In this document: positions 52,464-64,000 of the stretch, piece after piece
Layout: the number at the start of each line of letters is the position of its first letter
Numbering within the stretch: position 1 is the first letter of the stretch
Origin: Liolophura sinensis
Lineage: Eukaryota > Mollusca > Polyplacophora > Chitonida > Chitonidae
Assembly (NCBI RefSeq): GCF_032854445.1
Contig: NC_088295.1
Span: forward strand, 14,497,385 to 14,561,384
Length of the DNA: 64,000 nucleotides
Reading direction: 5' to 3'
Made by a program: the position numbers and the translations under genes
The notes under the pieces: generated by a model
Databases searched by the model: none
The model's input: the letters and a program-made list of their open reading frames with translations, nothing else
Told to the model about the DNA's origin: nothing

Positions 52464-52681
52464 ACCCGGAGCAGGCGGAGAGAAACACTTTCCACCAGAC
52501 TTACAAAGAAGTTTTCTTATCGAAGAGCAAACAGTTATTACCGAGGTCGTTAACTGTAGATTGTTTGAAGAGATTCTGAAGATTGCCTTCAACGCCAACC
52601 AGATGTTTTGCTTTCACTATCCACCATTACTTCATCCAGCGCCTCGTTTCGGTGCTGACTACTGTGCCACACCCCATTCAT
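52464..52681 (+). CDS. Drgx: Drgx exon with start codon
   Basis: A long pyrimidine tract ending CTTCTCTTTAG (AG at 52462-52463) opens the exon; GTAAGT at 52682 closes it. The start ATG is at 52603, giving 26 residues plus one base. The frame upstream of this ATG stays open for all 46 codons back to the acceptor, so an N-terminal extension cannot be excluded. Similarity to the vertebrate N-terminus supports 52603. Confidence 0.9.
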
Positions 52682-54880
52682 GTAAGTATACTGCCACACA
52701 ATTCCCTCAACACATGACACAATGTAGACTGTGGACACAAACCATTTCTGTATTAGGTGCTGATACGGGATTTGTATGACGGATGCCGATATGGCATCAA
52801 CTACCACTTTGTGTACGCAGTGGCTCCTCTGTTATCCTTCAACTTAACATCATTCCATAATTATAGTTCCAAAGAAATAAATTATTGTAACTTTAGTGAT
52901 GTAGTAATTAGTTTTATGCATTTTCTGCGCAAATTTAAATCAAATAATTTATAAATACAGCTTGCCATACAGCGTGAAAGAACTTCATATGTCAGAATTA
53001 AATGATGATAGCAACTTACGGTCGTCAACCATACAGGCATCATCGAATTTTACTTACATGTCTTTAATAGACAAAAACCAATGAATTCCACAAAAACAGG
53101 AACATAAGCTTGATTTAGTGATTCGTGTAAACTTGATAACAATTTAACTAATTACCATAAACAAACACGACAAAGTGACAGTATTGGGCCTTTTTGTTTT
53201 GTTATAGGAAATCATAAAATATGCACGCAGTTGTCATTTCCATGGAGTAGGATGTTATCATTGTCATTCTCTAAAATATATGTTAACAGAAAATACGATT
53301 GTTATTCTAATACATAAGTAGGTCATATTTTTTTATCGAGAAAAAGATTTCAAGTAAAGAAAAGTGAAAGCTGCATATATGTGACGCGTAACTGTTCTCT
53401 TACTTCAAAGTGAACACATTTATCTGAACAAGTTTAATATTAAATGGATTCTCTCTTAATGATACTAGCTTGGCCTCTATATTTTACTTTATTTCTGCAA
53501 TGACGGCCAGTTCATAATAGACACTTGAAATCCTCTTGCTCTGGAATAGACATGGTTTTGAAGCCATATGGAGCCATATGGCGGAAAGCAGTTTTGAGAA
53601 GTGGAAGACAGACGAGAGTGTAGAAAGAAGATGGTTTCTAAAGGTTATCCGGCTGTTCTTACTAGGCAGAACAATTTTTCACCAGGGATAAGAGGTGTTA
53701 GGGAGAAACCTTAAGTTGATCTAATTAGCGACTGTTACGGAGTATTCGCCGATCTGATAGGCGACTCTCCCAACTCCTATGCATTCTCGCCACTGACTTC
53801 ATGAAGCCAAAGGTTTGCCGTATACAGATAGTCCATACATAACCAATTAGCTCATGGAACCTCTAAGAGCACTGAACAAAGATATGCAATATGTGCACGA
53901 GTTAACAACTGCCTGGCAATCCCTGTCTGAACATGCCGATTACATGTTCGTTTCCTGCTTTAGTAAAATATGAGTACGCTTTGTTAAAAGTCAAATAAAT
54001 ATTTAATTAAAAAAAACAAACACACGCACACATACATATTTTTGCTTTAGTCTGTATATGTGTGTCTTGCACGACCGCCGATATGTAACTTGACCAAATT
54101 TTACAATCATGCATGCAGGAGTGGAAATTTCTCAAATGAAAATCCCAAATGCATGTGCATGCATGTATATTTTTAAACATATTTCTCCATACGCACATCA
54201 ATACAAATACAAAAAATAAAACAAATACGTAAATACAGTCATGTAAAAATAAATATATAATAAAAGTGGTGATAGATGTAAAATGTAGGACACGAAATAT
54301 TTCAGTGCAAAAGAAAAAAAAGTTAATGTGAGAAATCTTAAGTTTCGGATCCAAAAGAGAATATACTCTAAAAAAATCCACTAAATAACAACAATAGGAT
54401 CAAGACGATGACGATACAGTCACCCACTGAGCTCACTTTCGCAAAACTTTCTGAATTTATTTGTCGAGGCTATTTTTGTAAATTAAGTTTTGATCTGTCA
54501 TTTATAAGAAACGAGAAGACAGACTGACGATGGAAGTTCTGTGAAAGTTTTACGCATTCATGTATAAACATTATAGAACAGAACAATATACATTCATACC
54601 TTGCCTTCAGATATATTTTCCTCATAAAAAACATTTCGTGTAATTGTACAGTAAATTTATTATACAAATGAGATCGACTGTAAAGTTTGCTCAAACCTGT
54701 GTGTCATGAAAAATGATGGTATCGCTATATACGTTACTGAAATTTCAGGGATAAAAATATGATCAAAACTGAGCATCTGAATATCTGGAACATCAAAACT
54801 TTTGATGTTGGATTTATTTCCATATTTATCTTTTTATATTTTTTTTCAGAATTGCATGCATGTAGGTATGCAGTTTATTT

Positions 54881-54933
<53 letters not shown>

Positions 54934-57900
54934 TTTGACATTGTGTGTTGTTTACAGATAGCAGTTATGGGTTACACACAGATCTCCATGACGACATGTT
55001 TGCCCGGAGAAAACAGCGCCGAAACAGAACTACCTTTACCTTACAGCAGGTGAGTGTGATTCGTTGGGACCATGTCATAAGAAGAATACAGAGGGTTGTT
55101 AAGGAGATTTCGGGTTGGCTGTTAAATCCACCATTGGCCATACACAATGTTATCATGCACGCGTCGTTCAGGCTGTTATTGAATGGATTTGTTTCTTTCT
55201 CCAAACATGTGAAAAAGAGATTAGAGTTCAGTGAAAATCCAAATTTTACGGACTCAGATGTCTGTCAAATAATAAATTAGAGTTTCTTAGTTTCTTTTCT
55301 TAGTGATTAAAGTATGCATTCCATGGTCTTCATCTTTAGTTGTTATGCATCTAATGGAACTGTTTTGTTTCCTTTTTGATATAGCTGGAAGAGTTGGAAA
55401 AGGTATTTGCACAGACTCACTATCCGGATGTTTTTACGCGAGAAGAATTAGCGATGCGTATTAATCTCACAGAAGCCAGAGTTCAGGTAGGTCACATGTC
55501 CAAGGTTAAATATTCCCAATTATATATGTTGCAGAGAGCAACAGAGCTGGTTTCGCTGCGGAACTCATCCCTGTAGCTGTATATGCCTTAGGGGCATAGC
55601 ACCGCCTGTCAAGATTTGTTTCTTTGCCAGACAAATCAATCCCCAACTTTCGCTGATATTTAGTCCAGCTTGCGCAATTTCGAAATGGTTATTCTGTTGA
55701 TATTTACCACACCCGCGACAAAATATCTAATTGTTTAAACTGCAAAAGGAAGTCGCTGTCATAAAGAAATTATTTCTGCGCTTTGGTTGCCGGTAAATTT
55801 GATTACAACCCCGCCGGGCCGCTAATGTAAGAGGCCATTACGCCAGGCTAAATCAAAATACAATTTGTATAACTATAATTGCTTCATGCCATATCGGAGA
55901 TCCAACTCCCTGTGGGGAAAAAATATTACGTTGGAAGAAGACTGACTGTTGAATGGTTGTTGAGATGGTACTTGGTAAACCGGGTAAAGAATTGTTCTTG
56001 AAAAGACTAATTAATGGGAGACAGGTAAAGAGCAACGCCCAGCGCCGCGCGTTCTTTGAGTCGGTGGGCTTCAGCTCAATCTATATCATTTTAATCCCAG
56101 CGTCATTGTGTAGCATTTACAAAGCTAAGAGCTAATATTTCTTCGTTTTTTTGTATCCACGAAATGAGAGTGAAGGACACTAGAAGCGTCGCCGTCCTGC
56201 TCCGCCAATCCCCCATTAAAGGCTTATTCTGGAGGAGATTTGCTACAAATCAGACTAGCCAGGCACCCGGCCAAACAAATAGCATTAGGTGTCTCAGGGA
56301 AGCGACGTTAATTCTCTAATGCTTCCTTAATGACTCGGTTTCCCCGGCAAGTCAGACCATACCCATTAATCCGTAATTTAATAGCTCTGCATAATATGAT
56401 AAACTTGTTTCTCTATTAAATTCCAGACCGACTAAAATCTAATCGAAGCAACAAAGAAATATAGGCTTGTAGATTATGGCTTTAATTGCTAGAAAATAGA
56501 GTCTTAAATAGCGGTAACTGGAGTTAATTCCGTAGATGGACAATTCCGTCTCTTGGCGATATTTCATTAGGCGGCGCCATTGTTCGCAGCGGAAATAGGT
56601 GGTAAAGGTACAATCGGATTTTCGAGAGTGGCGTGTCGACGGTCCGATCCCACTTTTGTTCGGCACATCAGCTGATTTGTGACTTCTGTTCTAGTGACAT
56701 GGTCGGTAACAGGGCGAGATCGATAGAACATTGTGTTGTCGCTGCCCTGACAGACCTCGGCTATTCTAACGCATGCTGGCCTAACGCCCGCCCCATCACT
56801 AACGTCTTCCGGACTGCTTTGTAAATCCTCCTTTTGTGCTATCCCACAAGGCTTCGGCTCAAAGGAGGTCGCCGAATTCTCTTTTCTATTAAACATATTA
56901 CACTTAATTTAGCGGCAATCGTTAGGTGCTGTGGAAGGTAACTGTGTAACACAGGCTATTGGCTACTACGATTAGGTATCCGACAGAGCAACATACTTGA
57001 GGACGATGGGTGATTGAGGCAACTAAGGCCAGAAAAGGGGCCGGAGAGATATGAGCCGGAGAAAAATGGATTAGTCACGATTAGGCAGATCAGAGTTGAA
57101 TGTTTACTAAAGCCAATTGATTACCCCATTAAACCTGCCCCGTCAGTTTCTTTACAAATTAGCAGTTTCTAATATGTTCTCATGTACTTGAGAATTTGAT
57201 AGGCAGACAGCTAAGCTTAGGGATTTCCAGGATAGCACGTCAACAAGACTGGCGTGCCTTAATAAGTATCAAAGCATAGATAATGAATGCATATTGTACA
57301 AATATATCGCAATACCTCGAAAAGGAGCATAATGAAGAACGCACCGTTAGGCCAACTATATTACTAACTTAAACGTTAATTCGGAAAAGGGTAAAATGTT
57401 TGAAATATTTGTGGCCAAAGTGTTATCGATCGCTTTATATTTGAAAGTTATGTCTCTAATATATACCGTGAATAAAAATATTGTCTTTGCAGAGATTTTG
57501 TTAAATCTTGGAATGTGCCACTGTAAAACATTTTAAGCCATCCAGCTTGTGCGTTTGTATTAAGGTTTCGGTTAAGGCCTAGAAAATATAGGTCTTGTCA
57601 AACAAATCATATTCCTCTAAAATTTACCGTATTTAGGTATAACAGAACTACTTTTGCATCTTTCAGGTATGGTTTCAAAACCGAAGAGCCAAATGGAGAA
57701 AGAGTGAACGGTTTGCACAACAACATCCACAGCAGGCGCAACAACAACAGTCCCAGCAGCAGTATTCACAGAAAGCGCCATCTGGCGATGACAAGTCGGA
57801 GAGTGATGTTCAGGTTGATTCCGTGGACTGTTACGATGGGGATGATCAAGAAGAGAAGGTGTTAGATATAACAACAGACAGCACCGAGGACAAAGGTACC

Positions 57901-59185
57901 AACCTCACAGCGACTGTGACAAGACGGTTGACGGAAGAGAGAGACAGTGACGATATGGCGGGAAATCCCTCCATACAGCCCCTGTCCCAGACAGACCTTA
58001 GCGCGAGGGACAATGCGGCGGGGTCAGCATCACCGGCTCTGTCAGATTCCTCCTCAGACAGCTGTGATATAAAGCTATCCACTCACGAAATGACCGGTGA
58101 CCGATCAAGCGCTCAGGAAATCTCCCCACGTCGGGAATCTGCATTGAGCCTAAAGGACAAACGCTCCCCGTCACCCCATGATATGTCACCCGAGTCCCGA
58201 CACCACATGACCAACCCTCAGACCGAACTCACAATCCCCAACGTTACCGCTGGTACATCCGGGGTAGACAGCAAAGATTCCCCAGGATCCGGTACCATGC
58301 GCCCCCTACATCTGTTACTTCAAGGGGCGTCACCCGCACAACCCACGCCATTGTTCCCACCATTCCTCGACAGGTGAGTCTGGGTGGAAATATGTTGTAA
58401 TTTGTTGTCTTTTAGAATACAAACCTAACACGCCAATATATGGTATTTTAGGTTTTAAATTTTAAGTAGGCAAAAATTTTACCTTTAATCTACAATATTT
58501 CAAGTAGCTGACAAAATGCCCATCCGAATGACAAATCGAATTTAATTCGATGCAGAAATTTTAAATTTCTCGCCGTTTAAATTATATAGTTGATTACATT
58601 TATTTTGTTTGTTTCCCTAACAGAACATGCCAGCGTCCACCTCTAGACTCTCTCTTCTCGGGGCGCCCCTTATGGTCATACTTCCAGCAACCTGGTTTCA
58701 AAGGTGCGTGATTTTATACACCTTTAGATTTATTTATTTATTTATTTATTTATTTGCAAGTTGTTTAGTACCATATCCTCAAAAATTTTTCCTGTGTGAT
58801 GGCCATTAGTCTAATGGGCACAGGACTATCCGCGGTAAACCACCAACCTTTGCAAAAAATTACTGGGGAATTTTACTACACCTACTTGTCATATTAGTGG
58901 AAGACATGTTGCCTTCTACAAATATGTGAATTTATTGTAACTGTACTATGTGTGACATAATATATTGTACATGTTATGCGTATATTAGGGCTGATGTAGA
59001 AGTGGTGTTCGCTGTTCACAGGTTGCTTCCCCTTCTGTCCATGCTGTCGACCCGGCAATCAGCTCAGATCTCTGTTCGCTCCTCACGACCAACGGTCATT
59101 CAGTGTGGCGGAGTTAAGGAGAAGAGCTCGGGAGCACTCGGAAACACTCGGCGTGGACCTGCCCTCCAGCATTAGTACCAAATGA
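52464..59185 (+). CDS. Drgx: Drgx, paired-like homeobox transcription factor
   Basis: A nuclear DNA-binding regulator; the vertebrate relative (DRGX/Prrxl1/DRG11) acts in sensory-neuron development. Coding starts at 52603. Exons 52603-52681, 54958-55049, 55385-55486, 57667-58373, 58624-58703 and 59022-59185 join in phase to 407 residues. The N-terminus MFCFHYPP matches the vertebrate start MFYFHCPP. The homeodomain spans residues 46-105, with [15 protein letters not shown] at its start and [10 protein letters not shown] in helix 3, so position 50 is Gln (residue 95). A Q-rich stretch (109-126), a Ser/Asp-rich middle, a CPCC motif (359-362) and an OAR domain (about 380-396, [18 protein letters not shown]) follow. 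The wording of the homeodomain singles out Drgx among paired-like genes. Confidence 0.96.
52682..54957 (+). other. Drgx intron 1
   Basis: 2276 bases, phase 1, GTAAGT to TTTACAG. AT-rich with a GC-balanced patch at 53500-53800 and a TA tract close to the acceptor. The bases on either side (T, then AT) complete a tyrosine codon. Confidence 0.85.
54884..54931. repeat. (TA)n microsatellite near the Drgx exon 2 acceptor
   Basis: About 24 TA units ending 26 bases before exon 2. Confidence 0.97.
54958..55049 (+). CDS. Drgx: Drgx exon 2 (start of homeodomain)
   Basis: Encodes [15 protein letters not shown], then [15 protein letters not shown], between TTTACAG and a GTGAGT donor at 55050. It contributes homeodomain positions 1-12, including Arg5 and Phe8. 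Confidence 0.95.
55385..55486 (+). CDS. Drgx: Drgx exon 3 (homeodomain helices 1 and 2)
   Basis: 34 codons from [17 protein letters not shown] to INLTEARVQ, ending at a GTAGGT donor at 55487. The intron falls between Gln and Val of RVQ/VWF, a site commonly split in paired-like homeobox genes. Confidence 0.96.
55487..57666 (+). other. Drgx intron 3, rich in complex non-coding sequence
   Basis: 2180 bases, phase 0. Much of it (about 55560-57250) is GC-balanced and complex with motifs such as GGTAAATTTGATTACAACC, TTAATTCTCTAATGC and ATTGATTACCCCATTAAACC. No open frame is convincing. Likely holds intronic enhancers (inference). Confidence 0.5.
57667..58373 (+). CDS. Drgx: Drgx exon 4 (recognition helix and Ser-rich middle)
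   Basis: Starts [15 protein letters not shown] after TTTCAG. It continues through a glutamine-rich run and a long acidic, serine- and proline-rich region likely to be disordered. It ends PLFPPFLD plus two bases before a GTGAGT donor at 58374. Confidence 0.95.
58624..58703 (+). CDS. Drgx: Drgx exon 5
   Basis: After CTAACAG, the first base completes an arginine codon, followed by [17 protein letters not shown] and SYFQQPGFK, then one base before GTGCGT. Reading continues in phase into the OAR exon. No known domain falls here. Confidence 0.87.
58729..58755. repeat. (TTTA)n microsatellite in Drgx intron 5
   Basis: About seven TTTA units, followed by sequence that may be a very diverged antisense SINE tail (to about 58800). 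Confidence 0.8.
59022..59185 (+). CDS. Drgx: Drgx exon 6 (CPCC motif, OAR domain, stop)
   Basis: After GTTCACAG, encodes [12 protein letters not shown], then [17 protein letters not shown], and ends SSISTK with TGA at 59183. The CxCC motif before the OAR domain is also seen in vertebrate DRGX (CSCC). The OAR domain is a short C-terminal motif that modulates activity in paired-like factors. Confidence 0.95.
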
Positions 59186-59758
59186 TCAGTCACGACAAAA
59201 ACTTTCATTTTCGTGTTGTGACCTTGCGAAACAAGGACAGTGCTATTTGTAGTTACAATCTCTAATTCGTCCGTTTGGAGGGAACCGGCCTCAGAAAATC
59301 GCTTGACTTGGAGCGCTCATGACGAAAGATCGTATTAGACAATGTTATCCAAACGTATTTGTCTCTATATGATTTGCAGTTCGTTTGTGTGGGTACAAAC
59401 GTTGTACCGTGTTCAGAATCTCTGGCCAAGAGTGACAGAGACATGAATAGCAAAAGCACACTAAGAGCTTTTTAATCAAAGTTTCATCAACGGCGTTTTT
59501 GGACATTTGTCTGAGTTTTTCTGCCACCATTGCCGTGCAGTATCCAGTCAAGACCTATGGGGTACTTTCGTCACCCTACTGGACTACAACCTAGTGTCAT
59601 GCTGTTCAGTGATTTCTCCTGCCAGATTCTCCTGGGCAATGGCTGCATGCATTAGTGCACCAGCACCATGCATCAGGCGAAATATTCCACGATTCTGAGC
59701 ATAGACTTTATCAACGTGGTTTTGTTGTTTCAGCATCAGTCTTGAGGACTCAAACCAA

Positions 59759-59764
59759 AATAAA
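59759..59764 (+). terminator. Candidate Drgx polyadenylation signal
   Basis: AATAAA 574 bases after the stop codon. A second AATAAA at 60300-60305 is an alternative, longer 3' end. Confidence 0.4.
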
Positions 59765-60314
59765 TCTGCCCTGGTATTGTATTTCCAACTAAACAGTTGC
59801 TCATTACTTAATTCCAAGCTTTTCTTACTTCTGAAAAATGTCACTTATGTTGTTGGTGAAAATCTGTGTATGTATTCTGTTAACACCAAGAAATGAATCA
59901 ATTTTTTTATAAAAACACTCATGATTCAAGTTGTAATTTGTATTTGCATTTGTCTTTTGATTTGGCTTTCATCTATGTTGCAACACATTGTTGATTATGA
60001 AAACTATTTAATTTTGTCAAATTAATTTCGTATACATGTATTAAAATTTATTGCGCGAGTTTTATATTTAAATTGATTGAGTTTTGTATAGTCACAATAT
60101 CTTACTGTTATATTGAGCACCATTTATGTTTGCCCACATTGCAGTATTATGATCAGCGTGTTGATCGTTTTTACTTTCACTTTCACTTACTAAGAATGGT
60201 GGACAATGTGAAAGTATCTGATTGACTGTCGTGTTAATCATCACTTATGAGTAATAGTTGTATATTTCCCCTCAGAGTAACTTCCCTATAATAATTTATA
60301 ATAAAACTGATGTG

Positions 60315-60421
<107 letters not shown>

Positions 60422-61780
60422 AATAGTTGTTGATCCATTTGCTGTAAAGTGCTGTGATTAAAGATATAACATTTACTCGACAGATCTGCTAGTATTACGC
60501 TTTTTCATTTTGTCATATATTTCATGTGTAAGGGTACAATATCTGATTTGTATACATGGACGTGAAACATCAAGTTAAGGGACGTAGGTACTTTTCTTTC
60601 AATCGCTGGGACACATGAGGTACAGGTATATATCCAGCCTTGGACACTAGTAACTTACCAAAGATTGGTAATTTACATATGGCACTCCGGTTTCCTCCAT
60701 GCACCCTTAAACTGACTGCTATTGTCTAATGGTAAAATTCTTAAGTATCAGGTTACACAAGAATCACATTAAATCAAATACATACAGCGGTTATAACCTG
60801 TGACTCCATCTACAGCCATACACTATCTTGTGGGTTAAATGTTGAAGTTATCCCTCCAACACTGTGTGTAAAACTTATACATGAAAACGACTGTTGAATG
60901 GCTTGTATGCATAATTGAAATCTACTGACCCGACACATCGCCAAGGAATCAGTGATGCTTAATGTTTTAAACACATACCATGGCTGCCTTTAAATCTATG
61001 AAGATTTCACTGTCAAGAAGCTATAGCTCACTGATGCTACCCACATAATTTGAATGCGCAACCATTTAATCGATTATATCTGACGACTGATCGGTTGTTT
61101 AATGGCTCAAGTTAACTCGAAATATGGAAGAATATGTTAAAATGGCAATGGTATGCCAACACTGGGGCGATATTCTGAGGTTTCCCCCAGACATCTAGCT
61201 CGGTCTCGTCGTTATTTATTTGGGCTTTTTCTCCAACATTTCGCCTTAAGCTCGGCTTTCCTTCCTTCCGTACTTAGCGTCTTCATTGTGAACATATTAT
61301 CTAAAGAGTAATTATGTAAGGCATCGCTTTTAAACTTGGGTTCAAGTTGCGTTCCTTAATTCAAGATGGCGGCCGTTGGCCATCTAAATTATCTTTTGTC
61401 TTTGACGTGCTGTGAAGATGGTGTATTGAAATCAAATCAAGGAATTGTTTTCCAGCTTGGGTATCGCCTTGTCATTGGTGAGACGATTGTGATTGGGCAT
61501 CTTTTTCTCTGCGCTCCGTCATCCAACATAAGTGTTAATGGCCGTTTTAATTCTCATTTGTTAGTTTAAAACTTGCCTGTGCTGTAAAGGCGATAGGTGG
61601 AGATCAAGGAATTGCTTTCAAACTTGAGTAACCTTTTCATTTTTGAAATCGCTCTTCTTTTTTTCCTGCGTTCCGCTATTTCCTATGTGTCTCCTGTCAT
61701 CTTAACATGCATTTATCATGCTGTTTATGACTTAAGCGTTATGTCTTGATATGAAATTTTTGGGGGAATTTGCCTTGCGA

Positions 61781-61850
61781 TTATTGACCTGGAACGTCCA
61801 TGTTGATTTACGACTGGTGTACGAATGTCTCTTTCGACGCATAGAATCAT
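61781..61850 (-). repeat. Dispersed repeat, copy 2
   Basis: Ungapped partner of 7091-7160. The minus frame reads IRTPVVNQHGRSRSIIARQ within a 100-codon open frame (61725-62027). Confidence 0.6.
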
Positions 61851-62403
61851 AGCACGACTTTCAGATTTGGACAGTGCATGCCTTCCCATTCTTGAGATAA
61901 TAGTGGAAATTCGTTTTAGTGCACTCTTAAATCCAAGATCCCTGCCGTGAACATCTTTGGCTGCTTTCTTATCTTTGAAAATGGTCATGGCAGCCGTGGT
62001 GGATTTATAGATATTTCCTTCAAACATTCAACTGCATTTTGTAGCTAGTCATCTTTTATTTATTTCATTGTTGTTTTATTTCCCAGTTACATGGTGACGA
62101 CCAGGTGGAGGAATCTGGACAATTCTTTTTTTCTTAAATAACTGGGGAGTGTTTTGAGTGTGGGTGTTTATGTCAGAGCTAACTTGAGTTCCGGCATTTT
62201 TTTATGAATGAGTGAATAAAATTAAGTAGTTTATGTGTATAAAACTACCATCTTGTTGTCGGAGCGTCAGGGGCGCCTTTCCTGGCAGCATGACCTCATT
62301 GGGCCATGTAGTCAAGATCCAAGATACAACCAGAAAATGGTTCATCTCTTAAAATGAAACAGGATACATAATTTAAAAATGTTAATATATCATTTAGTCA
62401 CAA

Positions 62404-62470
62404 TTTATTTATTTATTTTTATTTGATTTGTGTTTTACGACGCACTCCAGAATATTTCACTTATTCTAAA
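62404..62470 (-). mobile_element. SINE 3' end, antisense
   Basis: TTTATTTATTTTTATTTGAT, TTGTGTTTTACGACGCACTC and AGAATATTTCACTTATTC form the reverse complement of the SINE tail. Confidence 0.75.
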
Positions 62471-64000
62471 GACTCTAAAAATACAAATGATTTAGGGACA
62501 CTGGAAATTATGTCACGCATAACCAAAAAATGTATTTTGACATTGATAATTAATTTTTGTACATGTTGGTGAATGTCCATTAGCGCAACAAACGGCTCCA
62601 GTTTCGTTTATCATTGCTATATGCTAATCTTTTGAAGATATATTTTGGTGTATATTAAAGTACGTAATATTTCAACCTTTATTTATAGCAGCTATTCCGA
62701 ATATGGAGCTTTCTAAGGACATACAATATACACCGCCCATGCAGCACGTGTTACATCATATACCTACATTGCTGTGGGGATTAATACTCAGCATTACATG
62801 AGGTCACTAGATGATGTCTTAAGACTACGTGTGGGTGTGTGTTTTATTATAAGCTCCGATTAGTTGAGTAGAGAAGAATATTATGTTCAGAAGAAAGATC
62901 ACCAAACTGAACACCGGGAAGTCCACGAAACCCTTCTGCTGGACCTTGTCTTTTGTACACAAACAACAAATAACGAATCCACAAATTCATAACCTCCATG
63001 ATCGCAACAGATTCTTCCAAAGATTCCGTTCACTATTGTCTTCACAGTTGTGGGTTGATATTATCTGTGTTACAAGACGGACTACTCAGTTCCTCAGCTC
63101 AGTAATAGGCCCAATGTTGCCGATTAACATGAAGTAAGGCCCCGGGCTGGTTAGATCCGAGCGCCTGGGTCTCTTTGGCACACATCCCACCGACATAGGC
63201 CACAAGACTATGGTTAGAGTCCAACATCTGACGGTCTCTAGCATTAAGGAGACGCTAATCAAATCTAGTCCTGAAACAAAACAAATTACCCGACTAATTA
63301 CATTATATCGATAATTACTGGGGGAAGAAGGGAGATAGTAATTGGCTGAACTGATGTAATTGATCGTCACCTTGCTTTGTCAAAGACCACGATACTTTCT
63401 TCCCTTGCCAGCTCAAGCCTGCGCAGTTGGCAAGCTGGTTGCTTGGTCTCCCTTGGCCCGCCAACTGTATATTCCGTACACAAGCGGAGATCCACGCAGT
63501 CGAAACAACACATTTCATTTGTCCTTTGAACAAGAGTAACAATATCATAATAAATCATGCAATTCAAAACTGTTTCCCATGTTTGACTTGATCGTCTTAC
63601 GTTTTCCAGGAACTCAAATACTGATCTCTTTAGAAGTGCATTATTAGAAGAGGAACTTCTACTACAGTAGATATCATGCTGTCACGCATGTAGGTATACG
63701 CACAAAAATATATGTACACAACCTTTTACATAGCGCTGTTCCACAATATGTTTCTAAAAAAATAGTGAATGACATCTGAAAAAACAGGAACTCCTCCAGA
63801 TTCTGAATAATGATATGGTCATATGCACTGACAAAATCGAACAAAACAGGTCATATATAGTTTCTTGGTGAATACCATGTTGTTGTCTTTGTTGAAATTG
63901 TCAGAATTTCCATTAGATTGCCATGCCAACTCGACTTCCCTTTTCCTTTTGTTGGACACATGTATATGCCGCCATACCAGGAGGATGCTGGCTTCAGTCA

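Noticed and set aside
57846-58189. Minus-strand frames over Drgx exon 4
   Set aside because: Shadows of the coding exon, which is confirmed by phase and homology on the plus strand.
63966-64000. ATG frame at the right edge (MPPYQEDAGFS)
   Set aside because: Only 11 codons are visible; no splice or promoter evidence allows a call.

Overview
This window is animal nuclear DNA, most likely from a lophotrochozoan such as a mollusc or brachiopod. The reasons are short coding exons split by GT-AG introns, long TA microsatellites, a 200-base assembly gap, and many copies of one tRNA-derived SINE. That SINE has a pan-copy 3' tail (CCGTCGTATAAGTGAAATATT, then GTACGGCGTAAAACACCAATCAAATAAAT), which I associate from general knowledge with molluscan and related genomes. 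The species is not determined.

Two protein-coding genes can be assembled exon by exon. On the minus strand at 1.5-6.2 kb is a secreted phospholipase A2 gene: a signal-peptide exon, a calcium-loop exon, a CCxxHDxCY exon and a CxCDKxAAxCF exon, all joining in phase to about 160 residues. On the plus strand at 52.5-59.2 kb is a Drgx (dorsal root ganglia homeobox / Prrxl1-type) gene: six coding exons joining in phase to 407 residues, with a paired-like Q50 homeodomain, a CPCC motif and a C-terminal OAR domain. A partial minus-strand exon of an unknown gene touches the left edge (1-199).

The roughly 46 kb between the two genes has no gene I can name. It holds repeats: SINE copies, a decayed Tc1-like transposase at about 9.2-9.9 kb, a transposase C-terminal fragment at 33.1 kb, a 22-copy 62-bp satellite at 33.9-35.3 kb, a ~52-bp minisatellite at 39.4 kb, a ~92-bp degenerate repeat at 29 kb and a perfect 115-bp inverted repeat around a TA tract at 19.6-20.0 kb. 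Between the repeats lie GC-richer, complex islands, many carrying TAATTA-like motifs. These look more like cis-regulatory DNA for the homeobox gene than like exons. A few weak exon candidates (12.95 kb, 21.55 kb, 37.0-37.7 kb) are listed with low confidence.

The two genes are not an operon and nothing suggests they work together: one is a secreted lipid hydrolase, the other a neuronal transcription factor. I did not find a convincing new multi-gene system. The most notable items are the two spliced genes, the missing disulfide of the phospholipase, the TA tracts abutting splice acceptors in both genes, the perfect palindrome and the satellite.
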